Shown piece after piece: positions 1-34,581 of a stretch of DNA of 64,000 bases. Below the pieces are notes generated by a model. It saw nothing but the letters and a program-made list of their open reading frames with translations, was not told the origin of the DNA and ran no database searches. Source of the DNA: Aspidiotus rigidus (taxonomy: Eukaryota; Arthropoda; Insecta; Hemiptera; Diaspididae); assembly GCA_035079385.1 (NCBI GenBank), contig JAVHKY010000054.1:372001-436000 (forward strand), read 5' to 3'. Both the position numbers and the translations under genes were made by a program. Within the stretch, counting starts at the first letter, position 1. Each line of letters opens with the position of its first letter.

Positions 1-1030
1 ACTGAAACACGAGATGAGATTTCTCTAATAGGTAATTCTCTTCTGCTGTGTAGATGAAAGATTTTCTTATCATAATTTTTATGGGAAAACGTGCGGTTCT
101 TCAATTCAGCCTTCAGCTCACAGCATGTATGAATGAAATCTCAACATGTGCTAGAGAGAGCTAGAGTAGCCCTATAAATGCTCACATCTCTTACTGCACT
201 CAACAAAATGAATGGGGGACCATCACTCGATTTCATATTCAAAATTCAATATCTACGCTGTTCATAAATCATAATAATATGTCCTAATTCGAGATTTTTG
301 ATCGGTCGTTAATAAATCAACACTGCATTAATTTTACAAATTTCTTGGCTACCTATTTGCGTCTCTGGATAACAAATTTGTACCTGCGGTTTCAGCTTTT
401 GTATTTCAGGAACCCAATAGAGAGTTCCTGTCTGGGTTTGGGAACGACTATAAATTTTGTGAGACGGTTTTTCAACCCCCCCCCCCTCCCTTCGATGAGG
501 TATAGTGAAATTTGACTTGACCCTCTTCATCATCCTCCTATCTTACGTGAGATTTTCCGAAATGTATTTTTCTTGTTAACACTGTACTTATGTTAATCTG
601 CTCTCGATAGCTAATTGTGGTTAAAATTTTCTTTGACCATCATATTTTATGGGCCATCGAAAAGAAAGTGCTTATCTATTTTACATATCGAGAGACAGTT
701 TCACTATAAAAAACGTGACACAGAATGATTGCTGATTCTTGCAACTAATTGACCGGATTTGGCCACTAGATGTACTATAACCGACATTAATCGTTGAAAC
801 TAAAGTTACCTAGTAAAACTAATTCTATGCTGAATGTTTTCAAATTTTGATAGCAGATCACTCTTCTCGAAGAAGAAAAAAAGAAAAACGAATTTGGAGC
901 AAGAGCACTCATCATTTATCTTATCAACGCACGCTCGCCTACAAAACGAGATAAATTCTTTCTGGTAGGTAGTAATTTTTCGTATACTTAAGCTACAAAT
1001 ATTAAATTTTGATGACGACGCAATGGAACA
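1..1030. other. 5' flank, no gene recognised
   Basis: About 1 kb of AT-rich sequence ahead of the ankyrin gene. A short poly-C run lies near 478-487. The open frames here are short and look like chance. I see no RNA gene, repeat or recognisable promoter motif, although the ankyrin promoter presumably lies in this stretch. Confidence 0.4.
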
Positions 1031-2362
1031 ATGGCGAGTAGGTATCTAGAGCATCAATTTTTATATTGTGAACAGTTTTCATTCGTGCAATTTTTCGTGG
1101 GAATAAGTATAGAGCAGGCTGATTGGAAACTATATAGTTCGATCTTCTATTTAATTTCAACCGCAATGGCAACGGATAAAAATAAACGAAAAGAGAATCT
1201 TGATTTTCTTTCTGGATGGCAAATAGGAGTTGCAATCAAGAAGAAGAGCCTGATTGATGCCATTGAACGCGGTGATGAAACAAAAGTGAAACGTCTAATA
1301 CAAGAAGGTGTGCCTACTTCTAAAATCAACTCCGAGGGTGAAACAGCTGCCCATCTCGCCGCCAGAGTAAATAATATTGAAATTCTTGAATATTTATTAT
1401 CTGAAAATAGTGATTTTCTTCTCAATGCGAAAGACAAAACCGGGCGCAATATACTCCATACGAGTGTGGAGAATGGCTCAATCAACATTGTCAAATATTT
1501 GATCGAGGAGTGGAAATTTGATGTACTTCAAGTAGCAAACTTTTTCCAAGGAAACAGTGCCGTTCACCTCGCCGCAATTAAAGGTCGTACAGAAATATTG
1601 AAGTATTTTATTGAAAACGTACATGTTGACGTTAATGAGTTGAACAATGAGGGGGAATCGTTGGTATTTCTAGCGGCGAAAAATGCAAAACTTCCTGCTT
1701 TAAGATACCTTATTGAACAATGCCATGCCGATACGTCAATAACTGATTACAGAAATCGTAATATCTTGTTTTCGGCTGTCATGAGCCATGATATAACTGT
1801 GCTCAAATACATTTTAGATGAGAGACGCGCAGACCTTAGAATCAATTGGAGAGATAAGGAAGGGCGAACTGTTTTGCACTGGTCTTCAATGAATAACTGT
1901 CTTGAAATATCTCAATATATTATTGATGAAAAACGTGCTAATGTTAACGAGGCCGATCAAATGGGAAAAACTCCCCTGCATTTAGCAGCTGAAGCGGGTC
2001 ATATCAAATTGGTGGAGTTGCTGTACAATTCTGGAGCTGATCCTACAATGCTCGATATCAATAATAAAACCGCTATACAATTATCAAATGATGAGAAGGT
2101 TATACAGTTTTTGACGAATTTTCCGAAAATACGTGCTCAAAGAAGTATACGCCAATTATTGACGCCCATGCGTCGGTTTCCAACTTCAATAGTAGGAACT
2201 GGTCCCGGAAACATCGTTCACAATATCGGTTTAGACTCTCTTACAAGCAGTGGTCTCGTTGACAAGCACATTTCAGAGGGATCATACATTCAATACTATG
2301 GTCTCAATAGTTTACTTACGCTAGCTAATGGTACTGTAAATACGTATTTTAAGCGCATCTAG
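1031..2362 (+). CDS. Ankyrin-repeat protein, apparently intronless
   Basis: An uninterrupted frame of 443 codons. Roughly seven or eight ankyrin repeats fill residues 75-380, with recognisable cores such as GETAAHLAARVNNIEILEYL, GRNILHTSVENGSINIVKYL, GNSAVHLAAIKGRTEILKYF and GKTPLHLAAEAGHIKLVELL. Several repeats have long second halves ending in patterns like IEQCHADT or DERRADLR, so spacing is about 34-38 residues. Ankyrin repeats mediate protein-protein contact; no enzymatic, membrane or signal segment is visible, so partner and location are unknown. Two starts are possible: ATG 1031, with an odd hydrophobic N-terminus, or ATG 1166 (MATDKNKRKENL), which I prefer because it gives a normal soluble start (398 residues). 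The last 80 residues have no repeat. No introns are seen, unlike the neighbouring genes, which could reflect retroposition, transfer or simply a single-exon gene. Gene family membership beyond ankyrin is not known. Confidence 0.8.
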   Translation: MASRYLEHQFLYCEQFSFVQFFVGISIEQADWKLYSSIFYLISTAMATDKNKRKENLDFLSGWQIGVAIKKKSLIDAIERGDETKVKRLIQEGVPTSKINSEGETAAHLAARVNNIEILEYLLSENSDFLLNAKDKTGRNILHTSVENGSINIVKYLIEEWKFDVLQVANFFQGNSAVHLAAIKGRTEILKYFIENVHVDVNELNNEGESLVFLAAKNAKLPALRYLIEQCHADTSITDYRNRNILFSAVMSHDITVLKYILDERRADLRINWRDKEGRTVLHWSSMNNCLEISQYIIDEKRANVNEADQMGKTPLHLAAEAGHIKLVELLYNSGADPTMLDINNKTAIQLSNDEKVIQFLTNFPKIRAQRSIRQLLTPMRRFPTSIVGTGPGNIVHNIGLDSLTSSGLVDKHISEGSYIQYYGLNSLLTLANGTVNTYFKRI

Positions 2363-3879
2363 GAAAAAATTCAAATATTTTGTGTAGACTTTAATACTCT
2401 GCAAGCATTCTTCCAAAAATCAAAAAATGTAAAATAGATCACCTAAGTACGTGAGCTCATCGTCAAATTGAGATATTTTCTTGACATGACGGCCGAGTGC
2501 GTTGAACAATTTGTTATCTAAAGAACTTTTCACTTACGCTTAAACTTCGATTCGAGATTGAATAATATAAATAATATCAATGAAATTCGAATTTCCGTAT
2601 ATAGCTATAGCTTTCTTCATACCTATAATGGAGAAGAAGCTTTAGGAGTAAGCTCTGACAAACAAGGCTATAATTCTTACACTGAAAACTAGTTTTAGGC
2701 CTGAAGGCCAACTCTCGGCCGTCTTCAATTAACACGGCAACCGGCGCCCGTCATTTTTTTTTCAATTTACCAGAGCTACGGTGAGGGGAGTTTCTGAATG
2801 TATTCAGGAGGGCCTTTTTTCCTTTTTTTTTTTCGCTTGTGAAAAATTTTTTTGGGCGGAGGGCGAGAGTCTGATTTTTCGGGGGGTTTCCTCAAAGACT
2901 AAGGGGGTTACCACACCACTGCAGTTTACCCCCGGATAAAACAGGTTCCCTTTTGTACTTTAATACAGTGCTTGTGTCTCAATAAAGTATTAATTCTCTC
3001 ATAGCGTCCCTCAATTTTGTGAAAAACCAAAATTTGAAACTGTTTTCCGAAAAATTTATTGCTTATTTTGTATACAATCAAAAACTAAAACCGTAAAACC
3101 TTTTAAAAATATTGGGGTTGGCACCAAAACGGAAAGAACCATTTCTCTTTCTGGTTCCAACCCCTGTAAACATGTTCAATAAAAATCTTATCAAAGATTT
3201 TGAAATTATTTCTAGCGAGTTACTCTTCAATAATTACGAAGTGAAGGGCACCAACGCCCTAATTTCGGCAAAGGTGGCTAAAAAAGGAGAGAAGAAAAAA
3301 AAAGATAATAATACCTAAAATTGAATTATTGAGGAATTGTATCGTCTGTTCATAATAATTATTAATCACATTCATGAACGCCTCGCGCTTTAGTGCGCTT
3401 CACGTTTTGGGCGTTGCTGTATTTGCTTGCGTTTCGACCGTGGTTTCGACTTTCGTATTTTGCTTTCGTTTTCCTTACGGTGAGTGTATAGGCAACCGTG
3501 GCTACGTTCCTTTTTTATCGTGTCGTGACGTCACCCTGTTCACGAATGATTCTAGCAGAGCTGGCAACGCTGTTCCGGTTTCTGTTTTATACGAAATTGA
3601 ACTAAAATAAACAATAAATAATTTTTGATGAAATCATTTTTGGTATCTATAGAAATAAGAAAATGCATTCATCTTATTTTAGTTATCCCTGGGAATCGCA
3701 AACACTTCCATATATTACGTTCTATTAATCTTGATCATCAAACGTACGTTCGTATATTTCTGAACTTTCATTGGTGCAACCTGACTCAATCACTCAATAG
3801 CGTTGTGACTCGTAATAATGTAGTTCACAAAATCAAATAATAATCTGGTTTGAAGGCCGGTGTTGCTTTCATTCGTAAT
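2363..3879. other. Intergenic region and probable polybromo promoter
   Basis: Mostly non-coding. An AATAAA lies at 2981-2986, a possible polyadenylation site for the ankyrin gene although more than 600 bases downstream. Homopolymer T and G runs lie at 2755-2890. A short inverted repeat (ggggttggcacca near 3114 and tggttccaacccc ending near 3164) resembles the stem of a small relic element. The frames at 3112-3318 and 3374-3610 have no family resemblance and I do not call them genes. The 5' UTR and promoter of polybromo should lie just before 3880. Confidence 0.4.
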
Positions 3880-27236
<23,357 letters not shown>

Positions 27237-27621
27237 TATGTTTCTTTTTTTCTTGGGAACTATCTTTTCTTTTCTTTTTTTCTTCCTACCCAATCAACCT
27301 TTCAAACTTCGACGAATTTTTTTATTTTATTTCATTCTTGTTTGTTTTGAAGAAATTTGTTGCAGTTCATTCAATTTACTTTGTAATTTTAATCGATCAC
27401 GCAGAAATACATATGCAATATAAGTATAGCACTAGGGCGGGGATTAAAAAATGAAAGAAAACTTTTGTAATTTATACGTATATTACGCTGTTTCAAGTGT
27501 ATTTTTGTAGGACTTTTATTTTGCATACTGTGTATTGATAATGAGGTACTGTGTGCGTATTTTTTCTTTCTATTGTGAGAATTAGAGTCTACGCGTGTTC
27601 TGAAAATTGAAATGGTTTTTC

Positions 27622-27627
27622 AATAAA
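27622..27627 (+). terminator. Polyadenylation signal of polybromo
   Basis: AATAAA in caataaagttttatacc, about 386 bases after the polybromo stop codon. It is the first canonical hexamer after the stop and gives a 3' UTR of plausible length. Confidence 0.65.
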
Positions 27628-28012
27628 GTTTTATACCAAGTAGGTTTGATGTTTATTTATAGGAGTGGAAACTTTGTCTATTACATTTTTCCTTTGTATT
27701 TTCCAAAGTGACTACTGGCTCTGATGGTTATTCACTCACCCAAGCACACAAATGAGAGAATTTCTCAAATTGTAGCTTGTTTGATTTTCCACATTAGAGG
27801 TGGTTTCTATGGAACATTTAAAGAACTAGGAAGTTATTCCAGTTTTCAATCTTGGAAACATCACATAATTACAAATTTTTAAAGTTCTATCGAGAAAACA
27901 CTCCAAATACTGAATTTCACTTCTTGTTTACTTGGTGCATTATCAGGGAGTCAAAAGAAATGGGAACCGCAGCATCAGCAAGCAGCAGTGTCACTAAGAA
28001 ATGGGTGTGTGT

Positions 28013-28332
28013 ACTTGTGTGAGTGAATACATATTGCTGAACATGATACCAACATGACTATTATATTCTCCTAATACTCCTGGTAGTTTATATCGAATTT
28101 CCCATAGTAAAATTAACAAAATTCTCTGCGAGTGAAGTCAAATCATGGGAATGGGCGGAGCAACCATCAACACACTCACACAAGCACACGCATTGAGAAC
28201 ATGTTTGCTTTGAAGTTTTTCAAGTTTTACAATGGAAAACTACGTTAAAAACTACTAGGAGTATCAGGAGAGTATAAGAGTTATGCTGGTATCATGTTCC
28301 AAGGCATATCTTGCCTACTTTTATTCACACAG
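28013..28332. mobile_element. Inverted-repeat MITE of about 320 bp
   Basis: The left arm contains gaacatgataccaacatgac followed by tattctcctaatactcctgg; the right arm contains the imperfect complement (ctactaggagtatcagga ... ctggtatcatgttcc). Outer ends gtgtgagtgaata and ttattcacaca also pair. The ends resemble those of the larger foldback at 29910-30382 (gtgagtgaat, catgatacc), suggesting one family. No coding capacity. Confidence 0.7.
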
Positions 28333-29405
28333 GCAACTATATTTGCAGGAAGAAGTGTTAAGTTGCCTATTCTGTAGTTAAATCAGGGGCAGTCAGCGCT
28401 AGGCTAGTGTCACATGAAAATTGCAGTTTTTTGGTGTGGTGTGGAACGATGGATATTTTTTTCTATAAATATGGTCCTCTATAAAATGAGTTCCCAAGTT
28501 GAAGTAATGAAGATTGCAATTGTGAATTATCTAAAACTAAATTTGCTACAAAATGGGTGATAAATTGCGCTTGCTAGATTATTAATTACATCAGGTACCT
28601 ACCTACCTTTGATTTGTTTGTTCATACTGAATCAAATAACTACCAACTAGTGGATTCTCTCCATCCAAGTCTGGCTAGCTGATCAAACAGCAGATACATA
28701 TCCTTTTTGGTTACTCAACTACAGACAAACTCATCAATTCTAAAACCTTCTGGTTACAGGCCCCAATTACTATATAGATACTTGGGTTTGAAAATCAAAC
28801 AAATTATTCCAGAACTCAAAAATTAGTTTGTTTTTTGTTCTGTTTTCAATTGTTAAAAGTAGGCCTATATGAATCAGCTTTCATCAAATTTAGAAGTTGA
28901 AAAAGTTCTTGTCTTGGAGCACCAGAGATCTTTCTGGAGAAATGAAACCAATCCAATTACTGCAATTTTTCTTGATGTCTTATTGTATCATCATGTAGTT
29001 GAACAATTGAAATACCTATTAGAAGCTTGAAAAACTCAACAAAATTTATAAGTTCTTATTTTAGAGCTTCCAAGATCATTTTGGGAAGAGTTCACTCAGC
29101 TTGAGGCAAATGTGTATAATATTCCAATTGAGGACGTATCTGGCAAAAGAGCGTCTGCACAATGCATTTCTTATGGGACAGCCAGAACCCTCCTCAATTG
29201 CTGTCTAATTTGTGCGCTGAAAACATAGCTATAAGATTTGAAGAGAACTTTTTGCCAAACAAAAGCAACAGCAATGTTATTTTTACAACTTCAAAACATT
29301 CCAAAAAATTGAATTTTGTATATCATTTTGAATAAGTGACAGCCTAAATTGAGTTTCTAAGTTCGGGAAAATCCAAGCAATTACAGGTTCTTAACCCAAG
29401 ATTTT

Positions 29406-29606
29406 AACAGGGAACCTGTTTTATGGCGGGCTTTTTGAGGAATTTGCTGTGTGCCGCATGCGCCGTCCAGCAAAAAACTTGGAAGAATTTTGACTCTCGA
29501 GCCATACATGATATGAAAGGGACTTGGAAAAATTTCAACTCTCGAGCTGTCATATACAGCTGGAGATTCGAGAAAAATTTAGACTCTCAAACGATATTAT
29601 ACTAGG
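29406..29606 (+). repeat. Dispersed repeat, copy A
   Basis: It begins aacagggaacctgttttatg and ends near actctcaaacgatattatac. A second direct copy lies at 30412-30600, and reverse-oriented partial copies lie at 51060-51470 and 58440-58510. Internal marks are ggctttttgag, the phrase gactctcgagcc and ctcgagctgtcatatacagc. Non-coding. Confidence 0.7.
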
Positions 29607-29775
29607 CTTATAGTGGTGTGGGTAAAATATGCTGTTTAATACCATTTCATCTCCAGAATTGAAAAGGTAATATGTCCATTTTCACCTTTTAAAAAGCATA
29701 TTTTACACATACAGGCTGCTTAAACACTCACACAAGTACACAACAAAATATAATTTTCAACAGCCTGCAACAATA

Positions 29776-29909
29776 GTGACCCTGTCTACAGAAACCCGGC
29801 TTAGTGTTCAATTACAATCAGGAGAAAAGGAATTGTTCTAGCTCCGTAAAAGATCCTTTTCTCCTGATCGATATTCAACTCTGAGCCGGGTTTCTGTAGA
29901 CGGGGTCAC
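29776..29909. repeat. Small hairpin repeat, copy 2 (134 bp)
   Basis: Near-perfect palindromic ends: gtgaccctgtctacagaaac at the left and its complement gtttctgtagacggggtcac at the right, with inner arms caggagaaaaggaat and gatccttttctcctg. Same family as 16750-16882. It abuts the left end of the 473-bp hairpin. Confidence 0.8.
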
Positions 29910-30382
29910 AGAGTCTACTACTGAATGATATTATAAGTAAGTATGGGTTGCGTGAGTGAATCAAAAAAGGTAAAAATTGAATCTAAACATGATACCTGCA
30001 GAGAATTGTTAGTTCATACCCTTTTATTTTGTTGTGTGTTTGTGTGAGTGTGTCAGCAGCTTGTATGTGTAAAATATGCTGTTTAGAGGTGAAAATGGAT
30101 ATAAAACCGTTTTTCTCCAATTCAATAGTTGAATCAACTCATTACTACGTTTTATCTTCAGAGGTAAAAAGGTATTATGTCCATTTTCACCTTTTAAAAA
30201 ACATATTTTACACATACAGGCTGCTGACACACTCACACAAGCACACAATAAAATATCGGATTAAGAGAGTATGAACTAACAATTCTCTGCAGGTATCATG
30301 ATTGTTTAGATTCAATTTTTACCTTTTTTGATTCACTCACGCAACCCTTACTTACATATAATATCATTCAGTAGTAGACTCT
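29910..30382. mobile_element. Long foldback hairpin element, 473 bp
   Basis: Outer arms agagtctactactgaatgat (left) and atcattcagtagtagactct (right) are exact complements. Complementarity continues through ttgcgtgagtgaatcaaaa, aattgaatctaaacatgata and gcagagaattgttagttcat, then less perfectly to inner arms with tgtgtaaaatatg and catattttacaca. Opposite-strand frames here translate to nearly the same peptide, which confirms the palindrome. A partial right-arm copy sits at about 29630-29745. If transcribed it would fold into long dsRNA. Confidence 0.85.
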
Positions 30383-30411
30383 ATTGTTGTAGGCTGTTGA
30401 AAGCTATATTA

Positions 30412-30600
30412 ACAGGGAACCTGTTCTATGGGGGGCTTTTTGAGAAATTTGCCGTGTACCGTCCAACAAAAAACAGAAAAATTTCGACTCTCGAGCCATG
30501 CATGATAGGAATTTTTTCAAGTCTTTCTTCTATCATATATAGCTCGAGATTCGAGAAAAATTTAGACTCTCAAACTATATTATACTAGGCTTATGGTAGG
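30412..30600 (+). repeat. Dispersed repeat, copy B
   Basis: Direct copy of 29406-29606, starting aacagggaacctgttctatg and ending with cgagattcgagaaaaattta and actctcaaactatattatac. The two copies bracket both hairpin elements about 1 kb apart. Confidence 0.7.
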
Positions 30601-30875
30601 TGTAGGCCTTCTTTATACTAGCTTTATCTAGATCTAGGCTTCCTTGAATTCTCAATACCAAATCCCATATGACTCATAAAACAGGTTCCCTGCGTTCCTC
30701 GCTCAACTTTGTTAAGGAAGCCATCTTTTTTTTCAGAAGCATCTCCCTCAGTCAAATTTTAATCATTGTATTTTATTTTCTAATATTCAATCATGATGTT
30801 ATAATCAAGGATTCTAACTCCCAAGAACTTCCAAAGTTTTCATATCCGAGTGAAGTTATAATAATGTACTCAGAA

Positions 30876-31444
30876 GCACACTAATGAAATTACTGTACAC
30901 CGGATGGAGCAAAAAGGTGTTACCAGTCAAATGAGAGTTTGTACTAAATCTGTTCTAACGCAAAAATGTGAAACGTTAGACGTATACTTCAAATCTTCAA
31001 AATTTGTTTCTCAATTTTATCTTCAATTTCATCCCCTATCCAACTTTCTACAACTTTTCTGAACCAAGTTATGGACCGAAATGTGCCAAAAATTAACCAG
31101 TTTGCCAACATTTCCAAAATGAGAAGTTGAACATTCCATCATAGGGTTATTCAGGTACGTTTTTCGGAATCAGCGTTAAATTTCACTTTCAAATCAAGCT
31201 AAATATGGAAGTTTAAACAATTTTCAAATTTGAGAATTTTGGCAAATTGAGCAATTTTTTGCACATTTTGGTCCATAACTCGGCTCAGAAAAGTCGTGCA
31301 AATTGAGATATAAATTTCGTAGATTCGGAGTACACATCTAACGTTTCGCGTTTTCACGCTAGAACAGATTTAGGTAGTGCAAACTCCCATTCAACTGGTA
31401 ACACCTTTTTGCTTCATCCGGTATCACCAGTTATTAGTGTACTC
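30876..31444. mobile_element. Long-TIR foldback element, about 570 bp
   Basis: The left end caccggatggagcaaaaagg and right end cctttttgcttcatccggta are complementary. The similarity extends about 220 bases into each arm: tctgttctaacgcaaaaatg against its counterpart, then a segment around agttatggaccgaaatgtgc against gcacattttggtccataact. Only a short unique centre remains. No transposase. The element ends about 320 bp from the stop codon of the unknown gene. Confidence 0.8.
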
Positions 31445-31529
31445 TACGAGCACACGTTTATTTAAAAATGTTCAATTATTTCGTGAACTACCTATAATCC
31501 GAAAATTTTCTCTTGCTTTCATCATTCTA

Positions 31530-31535
31530 TTTATT
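31530..31535 (-). terminator. Possible polyadenylation signal of the unknown gene
   Basis: TTTATT on the plus strand, hence AATAAA on the minus strand, about 230 bases after the stop codon at 31762. Other AT-rich variants occur nearby, so the choice is tentative. Confidence 0.35.
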
Positions 31536-31761
31536 CATTATAGCACCTAATTTTTCATTAATTCTTAGTTCCATTTTGCTGCAAATCGTCAGTCTACTTG
31601 ATAATGCCTTGTTAAGCGAAAGGCCTCGTACGTTTTTCTGTATAATAAATTTACCAAGAAGTAACTCTCTTTCATAAATATTTTCATTTTTAACCTAGTT
31701 TTTCATTTATCCGATACAATGAAGAATTCCACTCTACCCATTTTCAATTCATAACGTATAT

Positions 31762-34581
31762 TCAGTAACAAACTTCTTCGTGGATTATAAAAGAACTTAA
31801 ATACTCCCTGCGCAGGTAATCTTGATTAATTGGTGTGCTCAAGATCACATGACAGTCTTTGAATGCATAAATACCAGGTTTGTATAAAGGGTCATTGGCC
31901 ATGTGTACGTATCCATCGGTAAGAGCAATTTCGGTTGTTCTAGACCTGCATTGGACCATACACTCGTCCGTTATCTCTATCTGCGTCATCACTAAAGGCT
32001 TATCATCAAAATTGGCTGCAGTTGGCGTCTGCTTCATTAGAAATTTATCTTTCAATGCATTCATTGTGTGTATCCATGAAGTAAGAACATTATTATCCAA
32101 CGACCACCAATCCTCCGCATTTGTTGGAGGTTTTGTAGGTGTGACAGTGTGGTGCATAATACCAGTGACCGTACTATGGAACCTACCGATGGAATGAAGC
32201 AGGTCACTTAAAGGGGCTGGTACTAGTAATCCCGTACAATCGAGCGTTATCATGTTAGGAAGTCTCAAACACGTAGTCTTGCTTTCCACTTCTTGAACTC
32301 GTCGTAGTAAAAAAGAACGCCACATACGAGTAAATTGTTGAGAAGTAATTATTAGATCATCTTGCGTAAGCGTACTCAACAAATTGTATGTAGCTTCAGG
32401 TAAGCCTCTCTGACCAGCAATATTTAAAGTAGCAACTTTGGTACAATAGGAGGAAATGCATCGAAGAAGATTTTGGTGCGGGATTTCAAATTTCTCTATC
32501 GGAGAGATAACTTTGATTACACAGCCACGACAATTCAATCCCGCGCATTTGCGGGTGAAAATATCTTCGTTTTCTTCACTATCGTTGTTTGTAGGATCTA
32601 CGCCGCCGTACCCGCTTCGTGGCGAAAATTCGTTTTTCTTTTTGACACAGTAACAAATTCCACGAACATTTGGACCTGAAATAAGAAAAATTAACGTATC
32701 AACTTAAACGATCATTCCTTGATCGTTGTTGGCTATGCAATGATTCAGAAAATTTGACGAGATTGAAGGAATTAAGACTTAGAGGAATTCGGTAGGAAGT
32801 TGACTTTTCGAAGGCAAAACTGTCTCTCAATTCTCTGACACCTCCTGCATAAAATATATCTAACAAATAATGAAATGCAGTTTAACCGAGATACAAACAA
32901 CCACAAAGCAAAGAAATGCCTGAGTTATTTCAAAATGAATAAAAAATGTTCTGGAAAATTTCAAATTGTTGCTCATTAAGTATTCCTCGTTAATCTGTGA
33001 AGACATACTTGATTTTCTTCTTTCAATTCCTTGAATTATAATCCTATATAGTTATTTCGATAATATTTATGAAGAGTATCTAAACACCAACAAGTAATCA
33101 ATGGAGGCAAATTTCCTATTCATTTCTCATTGAAGCAGAATATTTTTCTTTTTGAAAACCTTTTCGAAGCAAAATACCTCGCTCGATATCTACGGAAAAT
33201 TTCCTTTATTTGATATTGCTTTGATGGTAATTTGTCTTCGAAAGTGTACCCAAAAAGTTTAAAAATAAATACAAATTACATCATCGTTCAAGCGGTTGAG
33301 TGAAAAAAATTACGCACCGAGAGGAGGTCTAAAGTCTTCAACCCCGACGACTACTTCTTCAAATTGACTTGACTTAGTATCCTCACTGACGGAAAGATGA
33401 ACATTGACTAGTCCTAACGGATCTGCTGACAAATAATACAGAGCTAATTACTATCGCAAATGAGAATTAAATCTTAAGAGCAATATTGTAAGAGAAAATG
33501 TAGCGCAATTTTGGTAATTCTTAATGCTTATAACTAATTAAAGATCAGATTTTTTGCCACGTTCAACCATATAATTTGGCGCTGAAAATTGAAAATGTCA
33601 TTTTTCGGAAAAGATATGCGGAACTGACTGAAGCAATACTCCAGTTTGGTAATTGCAACGGGTGGAAGCTAGGTATGATTTTATAAACGCTAAATCTGCT
33701 ACAAGTTTGACTCTTTGCTCGACCACTTTGGAAAATTTGTCGAAATTATCCGCAAAATATGATGTTGCATTCAACCAACTATCCCATTTTAACCTTCTTT
33801 TTCCTTTCCCTATTTCTTTTTTTTAGCGTTTTCAGCACTTTCTTGTATTATTTGGTATTTCTTGGCAGAATACAAATTCCTTCCTAGCCTCCCCAACCCC
33901 TGTAATGTGCTTGTATTGGGTTTCTATACCTCCCACCCTTCAGGAAAAGATTCAACAAGTGCCAACGAATAAGGTCTCTACTTATAACTCCGGAAAATTC
34001 ATTTGTGGGACAAAGATTGGGCATTCGTTACAGCGGATTTCTTTATTAGCTCCCAGATGATACTGCTTTGGACCTTCGTACAGGAGAGCCATAAGATACC
34101 GAATTACTGAATGACGATAATGGTGGGGATTCATCCGCCGACATTCCCAAGTTATACTATTTAAATTAAAACTATCGTGTTATCGTCAGTTCATTCATTC
34201 ACCTTGTTCTTTCGAACGTGACTGAATTATATTTACTTTATCCTCGACTTCTTCCGTCTCTATCACGTATGATTTCTCTTGGAAGTGAGAAACGTTGTTT
34301 ACTGTCAGTTGTGTAGTAGAAAATGAGTTCTCTGACAACTTCTTGCGTTGACGATATCTTCGCATACGCTCTGTGGCTTTCAGGCGCTGTTGTAGAATTA
34401 TTTGCGGATCAGGTGGTGTTGAAATCAAACTCGCTTGAAGAAGTTTTTTACGTTCTCGAAATCTACGCACACGTTCGGCCGTTTTCAGACGACGTTGCAA
34501 TAATTGTTCTTCCATGGTGGGACATTTCTCTATCAATAATTTTTCAATCTTTACTACTGGTATTTCCATGTTCAAGCTCAT
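31762..34581 (-). CDS. Uncharacterised protein with two STPR-like basic repeats
   Basis: Three exons join in phase on the minus strand: 34581-34203, 33425-33318 and 32675-31762, giving 466 residues. The start ATG at 34581 (MSLNMEIPVVKIEKLL) is the first in frame. Residues about 30-48 and 65-83 are two copies of a basic helical motif, RLKTAERVRRFRERKKL and RLKATERMRRYRQRKKL, 35 residues apart. They resemble single units of the STPR DNA-binding repeat known from insect nuclear proteins, which usually come in tandem 23-residue steps. A cysteine-rich patch follows (GICYCVKKK at about 168; KCAGLNCRGC at about 206), possibly metal binding. The remaining C-terminal 250 residues are globular-looking, rich in hydrophobic and Trp/His residues, and match no family I recognise. 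No signal peptide or membrane span. A nuclear nucleic-acid role is a guess. Splice sites (gtgaat, gtgcgt; acceptors tcag) are good, which favours a real gene. Confidence 0.72.

Larger units (their letters stand above)
27640..31760. other. Intergenic block full of foldback elements
   Basis: About 4 kb between the convergent 3' ends of polybromo (+) and the unknown gene (-). It carries inverted-repeat elements at 28013-28332, 29776-29909, 29910-30382 and 30876-31444, and directly repeated segments at about 29406-29606 and 30412-30600. I see no protein-coding gene. Between 28340 and 29400 nothing is recognisable. Confidence 0.7.

Noticed and set aside
3374..3610. Possible membrane or secreted 78-residue protein upstream of polybromo
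   Set aside because: The hydrophobic start is tempting, but there is no family match or splice support, and it lies where the polybromo promoter and 5' UTR are expected.
30024..30274. Two similar small proteins on opposite strands
   Set aside because: The near-identity arises because the DNA is a palindromic foldback element.
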